Source of the DNA: Niastella soli
GTDB lineage: Bacteria; Bacteroidota; Bacteroidia; Chitinophagales; Chitinophagaceae
Assembly: GCF_017742245.1 (NCBI RefSeq)
Contig: NZ_JAGHKO010000002.1
Span: forward strand, 186,001-250,000
Length of the DNA: 64,000 nt
Direction: 5' to 3'
Shown: positions 24,089-32,715 of the stretch, in pieces
Layout of the letters: every line of letters starts with the position of its first letter
Numbering within the stretch: the stretch's first letter is position 1
Program-made: the position numbers and the translations under genes
The notes under the pieces: model-generated
What the model was told of the DNA's origin: nothing
What the model saw: the letters and a program-made list of their open reading frames with translations, nothing else
Database searches by the model: none

Positions 24089-27040
24089 TTATTTTATAGT
24101 ATCGTAACTGCGTTTTTTTAATCCCACCTTTACCATTTTGCGCGCTTCAATACTGCACACGCCAAAATCTTCCACCACCCGGCCGGTCAGTTTATAAAAC
24201 CCACCGCTGTGCAGTGGGTAATTGCGGGCCATGTCAGGAAAATGAACGGTATCTACCCAATCAAGGTCTTTGTCAATAAAAGTCCCAAAGAACATGATGT
24301 CGTTATTTTTTGTTTGCACATGTTTGCTGGCAATAAAATAAACCAGTACCGTAATCACTTTATGCAAATGACTGCTTATTTCCCGGGCCGGTATATAATT
24401 ATCGGTTTCTTCATCAACCATGGCAAACGGATTTGATAAAGTAAAACCAAGGATCTCTTTCTGATCGTACAGATCATCCACCGCATCATCTGTTAGTACA
24501 GGCAAACTGAACTCCACCGGTTTTTCCTCAAACAAAGATTCGCTTACCGGGATATGGGCCTTATTCCTTTTTTGCAGAAAGTTGGCCTCCCATAACAATT
24601 GCTTTTTTGTTTTACCGGTAAAGCGTAAGGCACCCACACTCACCAGGATATTAAGTTGTTCAAGCCCAATACCAGTGCGTTCAATAAAATCCTGCAGATG
24701 CAGAAAAACGCCGCCCGTTTTCCGTTCTTCCATGATCTGTTGCATGGAATTTTCCTGCAAGGCCTTAATATGAACAAAACCGGTATACACTTCATTTCCT
24801 TTAATACTGGTGTATATTTCGCTGTTGTTTATACAGGGGGCATGAATATTGCCTCCGGCCTTCATCAATTCAATAAAATACAGCTCGGTTGAATAAAAGC
24901 CGCCGAAATTATTGATCACGGCCACCATAAACTCTTTGGGGAAGAACGTTTTCAAATACAGGCTCATATAACTTTCCACCGCAAAACTGGCCGAGTGGGC
25001 TTTATTAAAACTATAGCCGGCAAAACTTTCCATTTGCCGCCATACTTCCAGAGCCAGCTCATCCGTATGGCCCAGCTCCCGGCAGTTGGAGAGGTATTTA
25101 TCCTTTACATGTTTGAATTTATTGCTCGACCTGTATTTACCGCTCATGGCCCGGCGCAGGATATCCGCTTCCCCCAGCGATAAACCGGCAAAATAATGCG
25201 CGATCTTTATCACATCTTCCTGAAAGACCATCACGCCAAACGTTTCCTTCATATGTTCTTCAAAAAGCGGATGCAGGTATACGATCTTATCCCGGTTATG
25301 GAACCGGGTTATATACTCCCGCATCATGCCCGACTGCGACACACCCGGTCTGATGATAGAGCTAGCTGCTACCAGCGTTATATAATCATCGCACCGGAGC
25401 TTTTTCAGCAGTTGCCGCATAGCAGGCGATTCTATATAAAAACAACCAATGGTTTGTGCTTCCCGAATTTGATCTTTGATGGCGGCATTGTGCCTGAAGT
25501 TGTGGAAGTCGTGAATATTCACATCGATCCCCTTGTTGGCTTTTATCAGTCGCAGGCTTTCCTTTATATGCCCCAGCCCGCGTTGACTCAGTACATCAAA
25601 TTTGTTGATGCCAATATTCTCAGCAACGAACATGTCCATTTGGGTAGTGGCAAACCCTTTAGGCGGCATAAACAAAGCAGCATATTCATAAATAGGTTTT
25701 TCGGTCACCAGCATGCCACAGGGATGAATGGAAATATTGTTGGGAAAATTTTTCATCAGTTGACCATATTGCATGATGAGCCGCTGTATTTTATCCGTAG
25801 GCTGTGTAGCACGTTGCAGGCTTTTTATTTCCTCAACAGGTAATCCAAACACTTTACCCAGTTCCATAATAATGGCATCATGCTGAAATGTAGTGTATGC
25901 CCCCAATAAGGCCACATGCTTACGGCCATACCGTTTAAAAATATAATCCATGATATCATCCCGGTCTGTCCAGCTGAAGTCAATATCAAAGTCGGGCGGG
26001 GAAGTGCGCTCGGGATTCAAAAAGCGTTCAAAATAAAGATTCAATTCAATGGGATCTACATCAGTAATACGCAGACAATACGCTACAATTGAATTGGCGC
26101 CACTTCCCCGCCCTACGTAATAAAATCCGCGCGACTGGGCATATCGGATCATATCCCAGTTGATCAGGAAATAAGAATTAAACCCCAGGTCGTTTATGAT
26201 CCTTAATTCCTTTTGTAATCTTTCGTATGCTACTTTGTTCTTACTTCCATAACGGGCAATCAACCCTTCGGTAGCCAGCTTTTCCAATAATACCCGGTCA
26301 TCTTCGACAGTTGCGCTAAAGCATTTTTTATTTTTATCCACCTTGAAATCCATCTCGATCTGGCAGCTATCTAACAACTTGTAAGTATTGGTCACAATAG
26401 CCGGAAATTGCCTGAACTGTTCAAGCAAGGCAGCCGGTGATACAAAGGTTTCATCAGGTGATGCCTGCGCGCCAACAGGCAATTTGGAAAGCAACGTATT
26501 CTTGTGTATGGCCCGTAGCAGGCGGTGCAAATTGAAGTATTGCTTATTTTGAAAAGTTACGGGTTGCCGAACCACCAGCTTGTGCTCATACTTCTTCCAG
26601 TCGGTCCCGAACAATTTATTTAATTCTGATGCCAGTATGCCAATATATTCGTCAGGCAACAGATCACCGGCAGCCTTTCTATCATAGGGATAAATAGTAT
26701 ACACATCGTGGTTGTTTTGAAACCAGGTAGCTGCATGGTCAGGAAAGTTTTTTTTATGTTGTAAGTGGTATGATAAAAACTCATTGATGGCTGCAAACCC
26801 CTGGTTATTCCGGGCCAACAAAATATAAAGCAGGGTATCTTCATTCCTTATTTCTACACCAGCAACCGGTTTAATGTCTTTTTGCTGGCAGAAATTCACA
26901 AAATCCCAGCTATCACAGGTACAATTGATGTTAGTTAAAGCCAGTACCTGAATGCCATGATCTGCTGCGGTATTAACCAGTTCTTCCGTAGAATAAGTGC
27001 CATATCGTAAGCTGAAATATGTTCTGCAATTTAAATACAT
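24089..27040 (-). CDS. dnaE: DNA polymerase III alpha subunit, DnaE-like, partner of DinB
   Basis: About 983 residues from the ATG at 27040 (a TTG at 27061 adds seven). Domains: N-terminal PHP-like (1-200), palm with GRGSGANSIVAYCL and the catalytic PDFDIDFSW motif, helix-hairpin-helix region and a C-terminal OB fold (LTGRVVEDFGVCSIEA). The PHP metal site is degenerate: the usual LHxHS at the N-terminus reads LNCRTYFSLRYG, so exonuclease activity is unlikely. It is shorter than a replicative DnaE (about 1150-1200) and is paired with dinB, which suggests an accessory, error-prone enzyme; the replicative copy should lie elsewhere. Assignment as DnaE family is certain, the error-prone role is inferred. 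Confidence 0.93.
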   Translation of the reverse strand: MYLNCRTYFSLRYGTYSTEELVNTAADHGIQVLALTNINCTCDSWDFVNFCQQKDIKPVAGVEIRNEDTLLYILLARNNQGFAAINEFLSYHLQHKKNFPDHAATWFQNNHDVYTIYPYDRKAAGDLLPDEYIGILASELNKLFGTDWKKYEHKLVVRQPVTFQNKQYFNLHRLLRAIHKNTLLSKLPVGAQASPDETFVSPAALLEQFRQFPAIVTNTYKLLDSCQIEMDFKVDKNKKCFSATVEDDRVLLEKLATEGLIARYGSKNKVAYERLQKELRIINDLGFNSYFLINWDMIRYAQSRGFYYVGRGSGANSIVAYCLRITDVDPIELNLYFERFLNPERTSPPDFDIDFSWTDRDDIMDYIFKRYGRKHVALLGAYTTFQHDAIIMELGKVFGLPVEEIKSLQRATQPTDKIQRLIMQYGQLMKNFPNNISIHPCGMLVTEKPIYEYAALFMPPKGFATTQMDMFVAENIGINKFDVLSQRGLGHIKESLRLIKANKGIDVNIHDFHNFRHNAAIKDQIREAQTIGCFYIESPAMRQLLKKLRCDDYITLVAASSIIRPGVSQSGMMREYITRFHNRDKIVYLHPLFEEHMKETFGVMVFQEDVIKIAHYFAGLSLGEADILRRAMSGKYRSSNKFKHVKDKYLSNCRELGHTDELALEVWRQMESFAGYSFNKAHSASFAVESYMSLYLKTFFPKEFMVAVINNFGGFYSTELYFIELMKAGGNIHAPCINNSEIYTSIKGNEVYTGFVHIKALQENSMQQIMEERKTGGVFLHLQDFIERTGIGLEQLNILVSVGALRFTGKTKKQLLWEANFLQKRNKAHIPVSESLFEEKPVEFSLPVLTDDAVDDLYDQKEILGFTLSNPFAMVDEETDNYIPAREISSHLHKVITVLVYFIASKHVQTKNNDIMFFGTFIDKDLDWVDTVHFPDMARNYPLHSGGFYKLTGRVVEDFGVCSIEARKMVKVGLKKRSYDTIK

Positions 27041-27097
27041 AGTAGTGCCTTGCACTTTCAAAGCTACTACGATTACTAACTATTTTAGCATATAGCA

Positions 27098-27131
27098 ACT
27101 AACGTACTTAGTATTCAAAATTAAATTTGTA
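27098..27131. promoter_or_regulatory. inverted repeats upstream of dnaE-dinB, possible operator
   Basis: ACTAA-N5-TTAGT at 27098-27112 and, slightly further, TTTGTA-TTG-TACAAA at 27126-27140 lie 58-100 bp upstream of the dnaE-like start. Damage-inducible polymerase operons are usually controlled by LexA or a similar repressor, so these palindromes are candidate sites. No consensus for this organism is known to me. Confidence 0.3.
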
Positions 27132-27292
27132 TTGTACAAAACAACAACAGGAAACAAAAAAACCTTTATAAATGAGGAAGGTACTGGATGACAGTATGCA
27201 TAAATTGTACTTTGTCACATAGCGTTTGTAATGAATTTAGTTACAGCCTGTACTAAGAAAGGATAGTTTGTACTTTTTTGGTGGGCAGAAAA

Positions 27293-27317
27293 AAAGCCCC
27301 ACATTACTGCAGGGCTA
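27293..27317 (-). terminator. terminator of the SRPBCC gene
   Basis: On the minus strand AGCCCT, loop, GGGGCT followed by TTTTTT, about 20 bp past the stop of the gene at 27337. Stem about 5-6 bp, so modest strength. Confidence 0.6.
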
Positions 27318-27336
27318 ATATAAAAACGAATATCAC

Positions 27337-27762
27337 TTAATTAGTCTCAGTATATTTTCTAAAATTCTCCAGGATCGCCTGCCAGCCGCCTTGTTGCATT
27401 TCAAGTGAATGGGTGTTCTCTGCATCAAATGTTTCAACAACTTTGGTCTCGTTCCCATTTGCAGTGAAATGCACTTCCACTTTACGGCCATCGCCCATTG
27501 TATATTCAATCAGCTCATTTTTCTTTACATCATCATATACTCCACCAAAATCAAAAGCGAAGCTGCCATCTTTGGCTTCCATTCTGGTAGAGAATTTTCC
27601 GCCTATTTTTAAGTCATTTTCAGCTTTAGGCGCATGCCAGTCGTCAGAAGCAGCGCACCATTTTGTAATGTGTTCTGGTAATGACCAGTAGTTCCAAACT
27701 TTTTCAACAGGAGCATTTACAACTGTTTCAACCGTAATTTTTGTTGCGCCGGTAGTTTCCAT
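27337..27762 (-). CDS. SRPBCC/AHSA1-domain protein
   Basis: A 141-residue protein covering one whole START-like AHSA1 domain: ITVETVVNAPVEKVWNYWSLPEHITKWCAAS at the N-terminus, the GGKFSTRMEAKDGS strand region, and a C-terminal helix (QGGWQAILENFRKYTE). These proteins bind hydrophobic ligands; many are stand-alone toxin/antibiotic or solvent-related proteins and the exact ligand cannot be inferred. A single-gene unit with its own promoter-like element and terminator. Confidence 0.9.
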   Translation of the reverse strand: METTGATKITVETVVNAPVEKVWNYWSLPEHITKWCAASDDWHAPKAENDLKIGGKFSTRMEAKDGSFAFDFGGVYDDVKKNELIEYTMGDGRKVEVHFTANGNETKVVETFDAENTHSLEMQQGGWQAILENFRKYTETN

Positions 27763-27808
27763 TTTTTTAGTTTTTTATTAGTTAATGATGTTTTTCGTAT
27801 TGACAAGG

Positions 27809-27816
27809 CAAACTTA
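27809..27816 (-). promoter_or_regulatory. Bacteroidota -7 element candidate for the SRPBCC gene
   Basis: TAAGTTTG on the minus strand matches TAnnTTTG and predicts a leader of about 40 nt before the ATG at 27762. The -33 box is not convincing. Confidence 0.3.
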
Positions 27817-27975
27817 CCCCAAGTTACCAAAATCCAGGCTGTGTAGATGTGACTAAAGAGGGGGTATTTTGTGACTTATTGTGTTAAGCTCACACGCATA
27901 ACATTTTTTTATCAGGAAACCCAGTAAATTAGCCTGTTTCGGTAAAACAAAAACTATTACTTAATAACGATTGTT

Positions 27976-29790
27976 ATGTCTGTGAATCACTCACCCCTAT
28001 GCAGCTGCGCTGTATGCCATACAGATCCCATAAGTCAGGCAGAAAAAGAATTGCATATTGAATTATCAGAAAACAGCCGCCGGGATTTTATTAAGAAAGC
28101 CGGGCGACTGGGGTTAAGCCTGGGCATTGGGGGCGGACTGGTTACTACCCCACTGGCTGCAGCTGCCCTGTATGATGAAGAAGCTACTTACAAATCGAAC
28201 AGCATGAAGCAAAACAAAGCCGTACGCGATGGCAAAGCTTCCCTGATCACCTTGCTGCACACAGCTGATATTCATTCTCAACTTTACCAGCATGATGAAT
28301 TTTTTATAGAGAATGGTAAACCTGTCTATAAAAAAAGGGGCGGACTGGCCAGCCTTAAAACAATGATCAACACTTTACGCAATCATAATGCGGCCAATAC
28401 CCTGGTGATCGACGGGGGCGACTGCTTCCAGGGCAGCGGAATTGCGGCATTAAGCGAGGGCAAAGCCATAGTGCCTTTAATGAATAATATTGGTTATGAC
28501 ATAATGCTGCCCGGCAACTGGGAAGTGGTATATGGCAAAGAAATGCTAATGCAGGATATGTTTGGCTATGATGCGTTAAAGGTGTGCGCCAATATGTACC
28601 ACGACACGCAGGACGACATGAAAGGCGATCTGATCTTTCCCCCCTATTACGTAAAACATATGGCAGGTGTCAAGATCGGGTTCATTGGGTATAATGATCC
28701 GCTAACGCCAAAACGGCAATCCCCCGCCTATTGTGATGGTATAAAATTTACGCCGCCCGAAAGCAATGTTGCCAAGTATATTAAAATTTTAAGGGAATAC
28801 GAAAAGTGCCAATTGGTATTCCTGGTAACCCATATGGGGTTAGCCCAGCAGTTCGGTTTATCCAATATGGAACAGGTAAAAGGGGTTGATTATATTCTGG
28901 GCGCCGACACCCATGAGCGATTGAGAAAACCGGTACAGGGCGCTTATGCAAAAGTAACAGAACCAGGGGCCTTTGGGTCGTTCATTGCAAAACTGGATAT
29001 TGTTATGGAGAATGGCATTATAAAAGATCAGACCTATCAATTACTGGATGTTGATCCTGCTACCTACAGGGAAGATGAGGAAATGAAACGGCTGATCAAC
29101 AAAGCCAATGAGCCCTATAAAAAAGAACTAAGCCGGGTGATTGGAAAAACAAAGAACCCTTTGATCAGGTATTACGTGATTGAAACGCCGATGGACAATT
29201 TCATCACTGATGCCATCATGTGGAAATTCAAACCGGATATAGCCCTTAGCAATGGCTTCCGGTTTTGTCCGCCCCTGGTGCCCGACCCGGCTACAGGTAC
29301 AGCCGACATTACTGTTGATTACTTATGGAGTATGCTGCCGGTTGATAGTGAAGCCAAAAAAGGGTCTGTTACCGGTAAACAATTATGGAACTGGCTGGAG
29401 ATCGAATTGGAAAATACTTTTGCCCGGGACCCGGCTAAACGCTTAGGCGGTTGGGTAATCAGATTCAAAGGAATGGAGGTGAATTTTACGTTGGGCAATA
29501 CGGCCGGCAAACGGGTCAATTATATTAAAGTGGGTGGCGAACCAGTTGATCTGGACCGGGAATACAGTTTTGTTGCCTGCGAACGGGAAGGCGATCCCGA
29601 TACTACCCTTTGCCGGATGCAAGGCGTTAATCAGCCGCAATTGCTTGGTTACACCATGCACAAGGTAATTGAAGAATACCTTGCTGTGCATTCGCCTATT
29701 GCGCCTGTAGTGGAAGGTAGATGTACCGCCACTGATGCACCCGCCACGTTGTTAACCCAGGTTATGGGTTTGGGCTACGAGTTCAGATAA
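27976..29790 (+). CDS. Tat-exported 5'-nucleotidase/SoxB-like metallophosphoesterase
   Basis: 604 residues. The N-terminus has a Tat signal (SRRDFIKKAG at 34-43, then a hydrophobic stretch to about 64) preceded by CSCAVC. The metallophosphoesterase domain has LHTADIH (Asp98, His100), DGGDCFQGS (Asp146/149), LPGNWEVVYG (180-187) and VTHMG; a 5'-nucleotidase C-terminal domain follows (about 380-560). Motif III reads GNWE and not GNHE; SoxB thiosulfohydrolases also have Trp after the metal ligand here (GHWE-type), and the DGGDxxxGS motif and Tat export also fit SoxB. No other sox gene is present. Annotate as bifunctional metallophosphatase/5'-nucleotidase family; substrate open. Confidence 0.85.
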   Translation: MSVNHSPLCSCAVCHTDPISQAEKELHIELSENSRRDFIKKAGRLGLSLGIGGGLVTTPLAAAALYDEEATYKSNSMKQNKAVRDGKASLITLLHTADIHSQLYQHDEFFIENGKPVYKKRGGLASLKTMINTLRNHNAANTLVIDGGDCFQGSGIAALSEGKAIVPLMNNIGYDIMLPGNWEVVYGKEMLMQDMFGYDALKVCANMYHDTQDDMKGDLIFPPYYVKHMAGVKIGFIGYNDPLTPKRQSPAYCDGIKFTPPESNVAKYIKILREYEKCQLVFLVTHMGLAQQFGLSNMEQVKGVDYILGADTHERLRKPVQGAYAKVTEPGAFGSFIAKLDIVMENGIIKDQTYQLLDVDPATYREDEEMKRLINKANEPYKKELSRVIGKTKNPLIRYYVIETPMDNFITDAIMWKFKPDIALSNGFRFCPPLVPDPATGTADITVDYLWSMLPVDSEAKKGSVTGKQLWNWLEIELENTFARDPAKRLGGWVIRFKGMEVNFTLGNTAGKRVNYIKVGGEPVDLDREYSFVACEREGDPDTTLCRMQGVNQPQLLGYTMHKVIEEYLAVHSPIAPVVEGRCTATDAPATLLTQVMGLGYEFR

Positions 29791-29867
29791 AAAGAATAAG
29801 AATCTGTAAGGTTCATCATTGGGTCGCGCACTCTCAGCCTGATGTCTTGAACCCCGCAAAGCGGGGC

Positions 29868-30050
29868 AGGCTCTGACAGGTCTGGCTACCTTCAATTTAA
29901 ACCAGACCTGTCAGGTCTGTTCATCATCCTGATTCAGCAAGCTCAAAAGGCAGACCTTACAGGTCATAAGATACAAAAAGAACAAGACCTGTAAGGTACA
30001 AATGAACTCACTAATTATGCAAGCTCAGATGATGCACCTTACAGGTCTTA
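29868..30050. repeat. interspersed palindromic repeats of the GACCTGT(A/C)AGGT type
   Basis: Four or more copies of a short palindromic sequence between convergent genes: CAGACCTGTCAGGTCTG at 29903-29919 (perfect 8+1+8), AGACCTTACAGGTC near 29952, AGACCTGTAAGGT near 29994, and ACCTTACAGGTCTT near 30036, with a partial copy near 29875. Repeats of this type are scattered in many Bacteroidota genomes. They may also act as a bidirectional terminator here. Confidence 0.85.
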
Positions 30051-30062
30051 TTCTTTTCTATT

Positions 30063-30848
30063 TTACTTCTGTGACAGTTGCTGCTGTTTTTTCAGGAACT
30101 GTGCCAGGGCTTTGATACTGTCAGAATCAATATAATCAACACCCAGCTCTATCACTTGTTTCCAGGCATCATCAAAATCAGGCACATTCCACAAACGAAC
30201 TTCTTTGCCTAAGCTATGCGCTTTGATAATATTGTTTTTCAGACGCTCTGCATCTTTAGGAGGGATAGCACCGGTGCCATTCCATTTTGAATAATTGATA
30301 AAGTTGTCACTGAGCATAGCGATGCGGGCGAGTGCCTCCTTTTTGTACTTAGAGCTTAACAAACCATCGAATACCAGGAAGGAAGGATAAGAAATATAAG
30401 TATCTGAAGAGGGTTTGTTTCCGCTGATCATTATTTTGAAAGATGGAGTGCGGGTAAGCTCAGGATATTTTTGTAAAATGTCAATTAATTTATTGATAAC
30501 AGGAATGGCTTCGCTTTTAATGTCCAGCATCAGGATCAATTTACGCGATTCATCAGCGTATACATGTCCTTTGTTGGCCTGGATAAAACCCTGAATAGGC
30601 TTCAGATACAGATCTTCCAATGTACGATGTTGATCAAAATCACGCTCGGTGTGAGCTACCAGTATTTCATCACCAGCCAACATTACATCCGCTTCAACAC
30701 TGCCAAACTGCAGCGAGTAAGCAGAAAGCAAGGGCGTTCCCTGTTGATAATCATTGTGCGAATGCGCATTGGCTGTTGAATAAGTTTTGGGTTGTGCAAA
30801 AACTGTTGTGCAGGATAAAACAGTAATAAATAAAAATAACTTACGCAT
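30063..30848 (-). CDS. secreted glycerophosphodiester phosphodiesterase/PI-PLC-like protein
   Basis: About 261 residues from the ATG at 30848, selected because it opens a signal peptide (MRKLFLFITVLSCTTVFAQ); the longer frame adds 34 unlikely residues. The mature protein has NAHSHNDYQQ at the start, EADVML about 30 residues on, VAHTERDFD, LMLDIK and a C-terminal VRLWNVPDFDDAWKQVIELGVDYIDSD, the layout of a PLC-like TIM-barrel phosphodiesterase with the two catalytic His (HSH and VAH) and a metal-binding Glu/Asp. Probable periplasmic hydrolysis of a phospholipid-derived diester. A single gene without operon partners. Confidence 0.87.
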   Translation of the reverse strand: MRKLFLFITVLSCTTVFAQPKTYSTANAHSHNDYQQGTPLLSAYSLQFGSVEADVMLAGDEILVAHTERDFDQHRTLEDLYLKPIQGFIQANKGHVYADESRKLILMLDIKSEAIPVINKLIDILQKYPELTRTPSFKIMISGNKPSSDTYISYPSFLVFDGLLSSKYKKEALARIAMLSDNFINYSKWNGTGAIPPKDAERLKNNIIKAHSLGKEVRLWNVPDFDDAWKQVIELGVDYIDSDSIKALAQFLKKQQQLSQK

Positions 30849-31287
30849 AAAAAATAAGATCGGATTTTTTTGCAGGTTAAAAGTTAATGATCCATCTGGC
30901 AATTCGGATACATCCTGCAATCGGAGTGATAATATGATTAGAGTGCGCAAATTACAAATTAAATGTCATTTTCACACCTATTAACAAAAACATTACCTCA
31001 CTTAAAAATATCTTAGTGATGCAACCTTTCCGTAGACAGCCCTTCCACGCAGCGTCCGACAATGGTTTCCATTAAACGAAAACAGGTGAAATATATTGCA
31101 GAAAACCGGGATGGGTACCACTAAGCGAGGCTATAAATGTCTGATTAACAATATAAAATATTTACACCAATAGATCAAAGATATTCACCCGTTAACCAGG
31201 CACGACAATGTTGCAACAACTTCTTCACAGGGCATCATTCTTTTTTTTCCCCATATACAACCTCTTATCAATTATTCACGACCGGCC
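30849..31287. other. intergenic region, nothing recognised
   Basis: About 440 bp, AT-rich, between the phosphodiesterase start and the end of the HxlR gene. No hairpin, repeat or open frame with supporting features was seen. Confidence 0.5.
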
Positions 31288-31686
31288 TTATTCAACTGGA
31301 AAATCCTTCATTTGCTTTGAAAATGTCTTCGATAACTTACCACTGTTCCCCACTGCCCATTCTGCCATAGCATACAATACGGGCCGCAGTGCCTTACCTG
31401 ATTTAGACAATTCATACGTAACATAAGGCGGCACTACAGGTTTTGATCTTCTTATCAACAACCCATCTGCTTCCAGTTGTTTTAATTGTTGAATCAGTAC
31501 TTTTTCTGTAATGGAGGGAATTGATTTTTTTAATTCACTGTATCGCTTCACTCCTGATAACAGGCTGAATAAAATGATCGGCTTCCAATACCCGCCGATC
31601 TTTTCCATAACAAATGTTACCGGGCAGGCTACAAATGCCTGGCTTTTATTTTCCTGAATGGAGGATGCGTCTTTTATCAATGTCAT
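31288..31686 (-). CDS. HxlR-family transcriptional regulator
   Basis: About 132 residues from the ATG at 31686. A winged-helix HxlR domain fills it: CPVTFVMEKIGGYWKPIILFSLLSG, RYSELKKSIPSITEKVLIQQLKQLEADGLLIRR, and the wing VVPPYVTYELSKSGKALRPVL. The conserved N-terminal Cys (about 21) can be a redox or electrophile sensor in the family. It is divergent from an NAD(P)-binding protein gene 82 bp away, a common regulator-target pair, and probably represses that gene and itself. Confidence 0.93.
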   Translation of the reverse strand: MTLIKDASSIQENKSQAFVACPVTFVMEKIGGYWKPIILFSLLSGVKRYSELKKSIPSITEKVLIQQLKQLEADGLLIRRSKPVVPPYVTYELSKSGKALRPVLYAMAEWAVGNSGKLSKTFSKQMKDFPVE

Positions 31687-31708
31687 AGTATACACACTTT
31701 AGGGTAAG

Positions 31709-31742
31709 TACTTGTATAAAAGTAAGTAACCTTTTAGATTTG
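31709..31742 (+). promoter_or_regulatory. promoter and HxlR operator candidate
   Basis: -33 TTG (31712-31714) and -7 TAGATTTG (31735-31742, exact TAnnTTTG) are separated by 20 nt, predicting transcription from about 31749 toward the ATG at 31769. An inverted repeat TACTT-N6-AAGTA (31709-31724) covers the -33 box and sits centrally between the divergent genes, where HxlR would be expected to bind. Confidence 0.6.
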
Positions 31743-31768
31743 TGCAATAATTTTAAACAAGTATAACA

Positions 31769-32662
31769 ATGAAGATCACCATCACAGGTTCGTTGGGGAA
31801 TATCAGTCGCCCCTTAACAGAAAAGCTGGTAGCACAAGGCCATGAAGTACAGGTTATCAGTTCCGATGCTAATAAAGCGGCAGCAATCAGAAAATTACAG
31901 GCAACTCCTCTAATCGGTTCAATAGAAGAGTACGAATTTGTAAAACGATCATTTGAGGGTAGCGATGCCGTATACCTGATGATACCGCCCAATTTTAGTA
32001 CTCCGGATTACAAGGCCTTTACTATTACGGCAGGTAAAAATTATGCACGCGCTATACAGGAAGCAGGTATTTCATACGTAGTCAACTTAAGCAGTTCCGG
32101 CTCCCCCCTGGCAGGCCAGTCGCCGCTTGTTAATTACCAGAACCTGGAAACCTTTCTCGATGAGCTGCCATCACTAAATATCCTACACCTTCGCCCCGGT
32201 GGTTTTTATACCAATTTCTATGGCAGTATGGGGCTGATCAGGCACCAGGGTATTATTGGGAACAATTATGGCGAGGAAGTAAATATGGTACTATCGCACC
32301 CGGAAGACATAGCTGATGCGGCCGCAAAAGCTTTTTCCACGCTTTCATTCACAGGCAAAAAAGTACAGTATATAATCAGTGATACCCTAAATGGCAGGCA
32401 GATAGCGCAGATCCTGGGCGCTGCTATTGGGAAGCCGGAGCTTACCTGGGTCCCATTTACGGATGAACAGTTATTACAGGGGCTACTACAAAACGGCTTT
32501 TCAAAAGATGCAGCGCAGCATTATATTGTAGATATGGGCATTGCAATCAGAGAGGGGTTGCTGGCAGCCCATTACGCCCAACACGCAAAAGAGGTTTCAG
32601 GCAGTCGCAATTTTATCGCATTTGCTGAAGATTTTGCCAGGGTTTATCAGCAGCAGGGATAA
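31769..32662 (+). CDS. NmrA-like NAD(P)-binding protein (atypical SDR)
   Basis: A 297-residue Rossmann protein. The nucleotide-binding loop is TGSLGNISRPLTEKL (GxxGxxS in place of GxxGxxG), followed by VQVISSD and an active-site-like VNLSSSGSPLAGQSPLVNYQN. NmrA/HSCARG-like proteins bind NAD(P) as redox sensors or act as quinone or ether reductases, and the pairing with a divergent HxlR regulator (as for QorB/QorR-like pairs) suggests response to electrophiles or quinones. The reaction itself cannot be named. A strong hairpin follows the stop. Confidence 0.88.
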   Translation: MKITITGSLGNISRPLTEKLVAQGHEVQVISSDANKAAAIRKLQATPLIGSIEEYEFVKRSFEGSDAVYLMIPPNFSTPDYKAFTITAGKNYARAIQEAGISYVVNLSSSGSPLAGQSPLVNYQNLETFLDELPSLNILHLRPGGFYTNFYGSMGLIRHQGIIGNNYGEEVNMVLSHPEDIADAAAKAFSTLSFTGKKVQYIISDTLNGRQIAQILGAAIGKPELTWVPFTDEQLLQGLLQNGFSKDAAQHYIVDMGIAIREGLLAAHYAQHAKEVSGSRNFIAFAEDFARVYQQQG

Positions 32663-32666
32663 GCAA

Positions 32667-32706
32667 AATTGTTACGCAGTACGCCATGGAGTACTGCGCA
32701 ACAATT
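32667..32706. terminator. bidirectional hairpin between convergent genes
   Basis: AATTGTTACGCAGTAC / GTACTGCGCAACAATT with an 8-nt loop and one mismatch, between the NmrA-like gene and the convergent lipoprotein gene; AT-rich on both sides. Confidence 0.8.
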
Positions 32707-32715
32707 AATAAGTTT

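Noticed and set aside
25196-25843. plus-strand open frame of 215 codons
   Set aside because: Fully antisense to the dnaE-like coding region; no coding features of its own.
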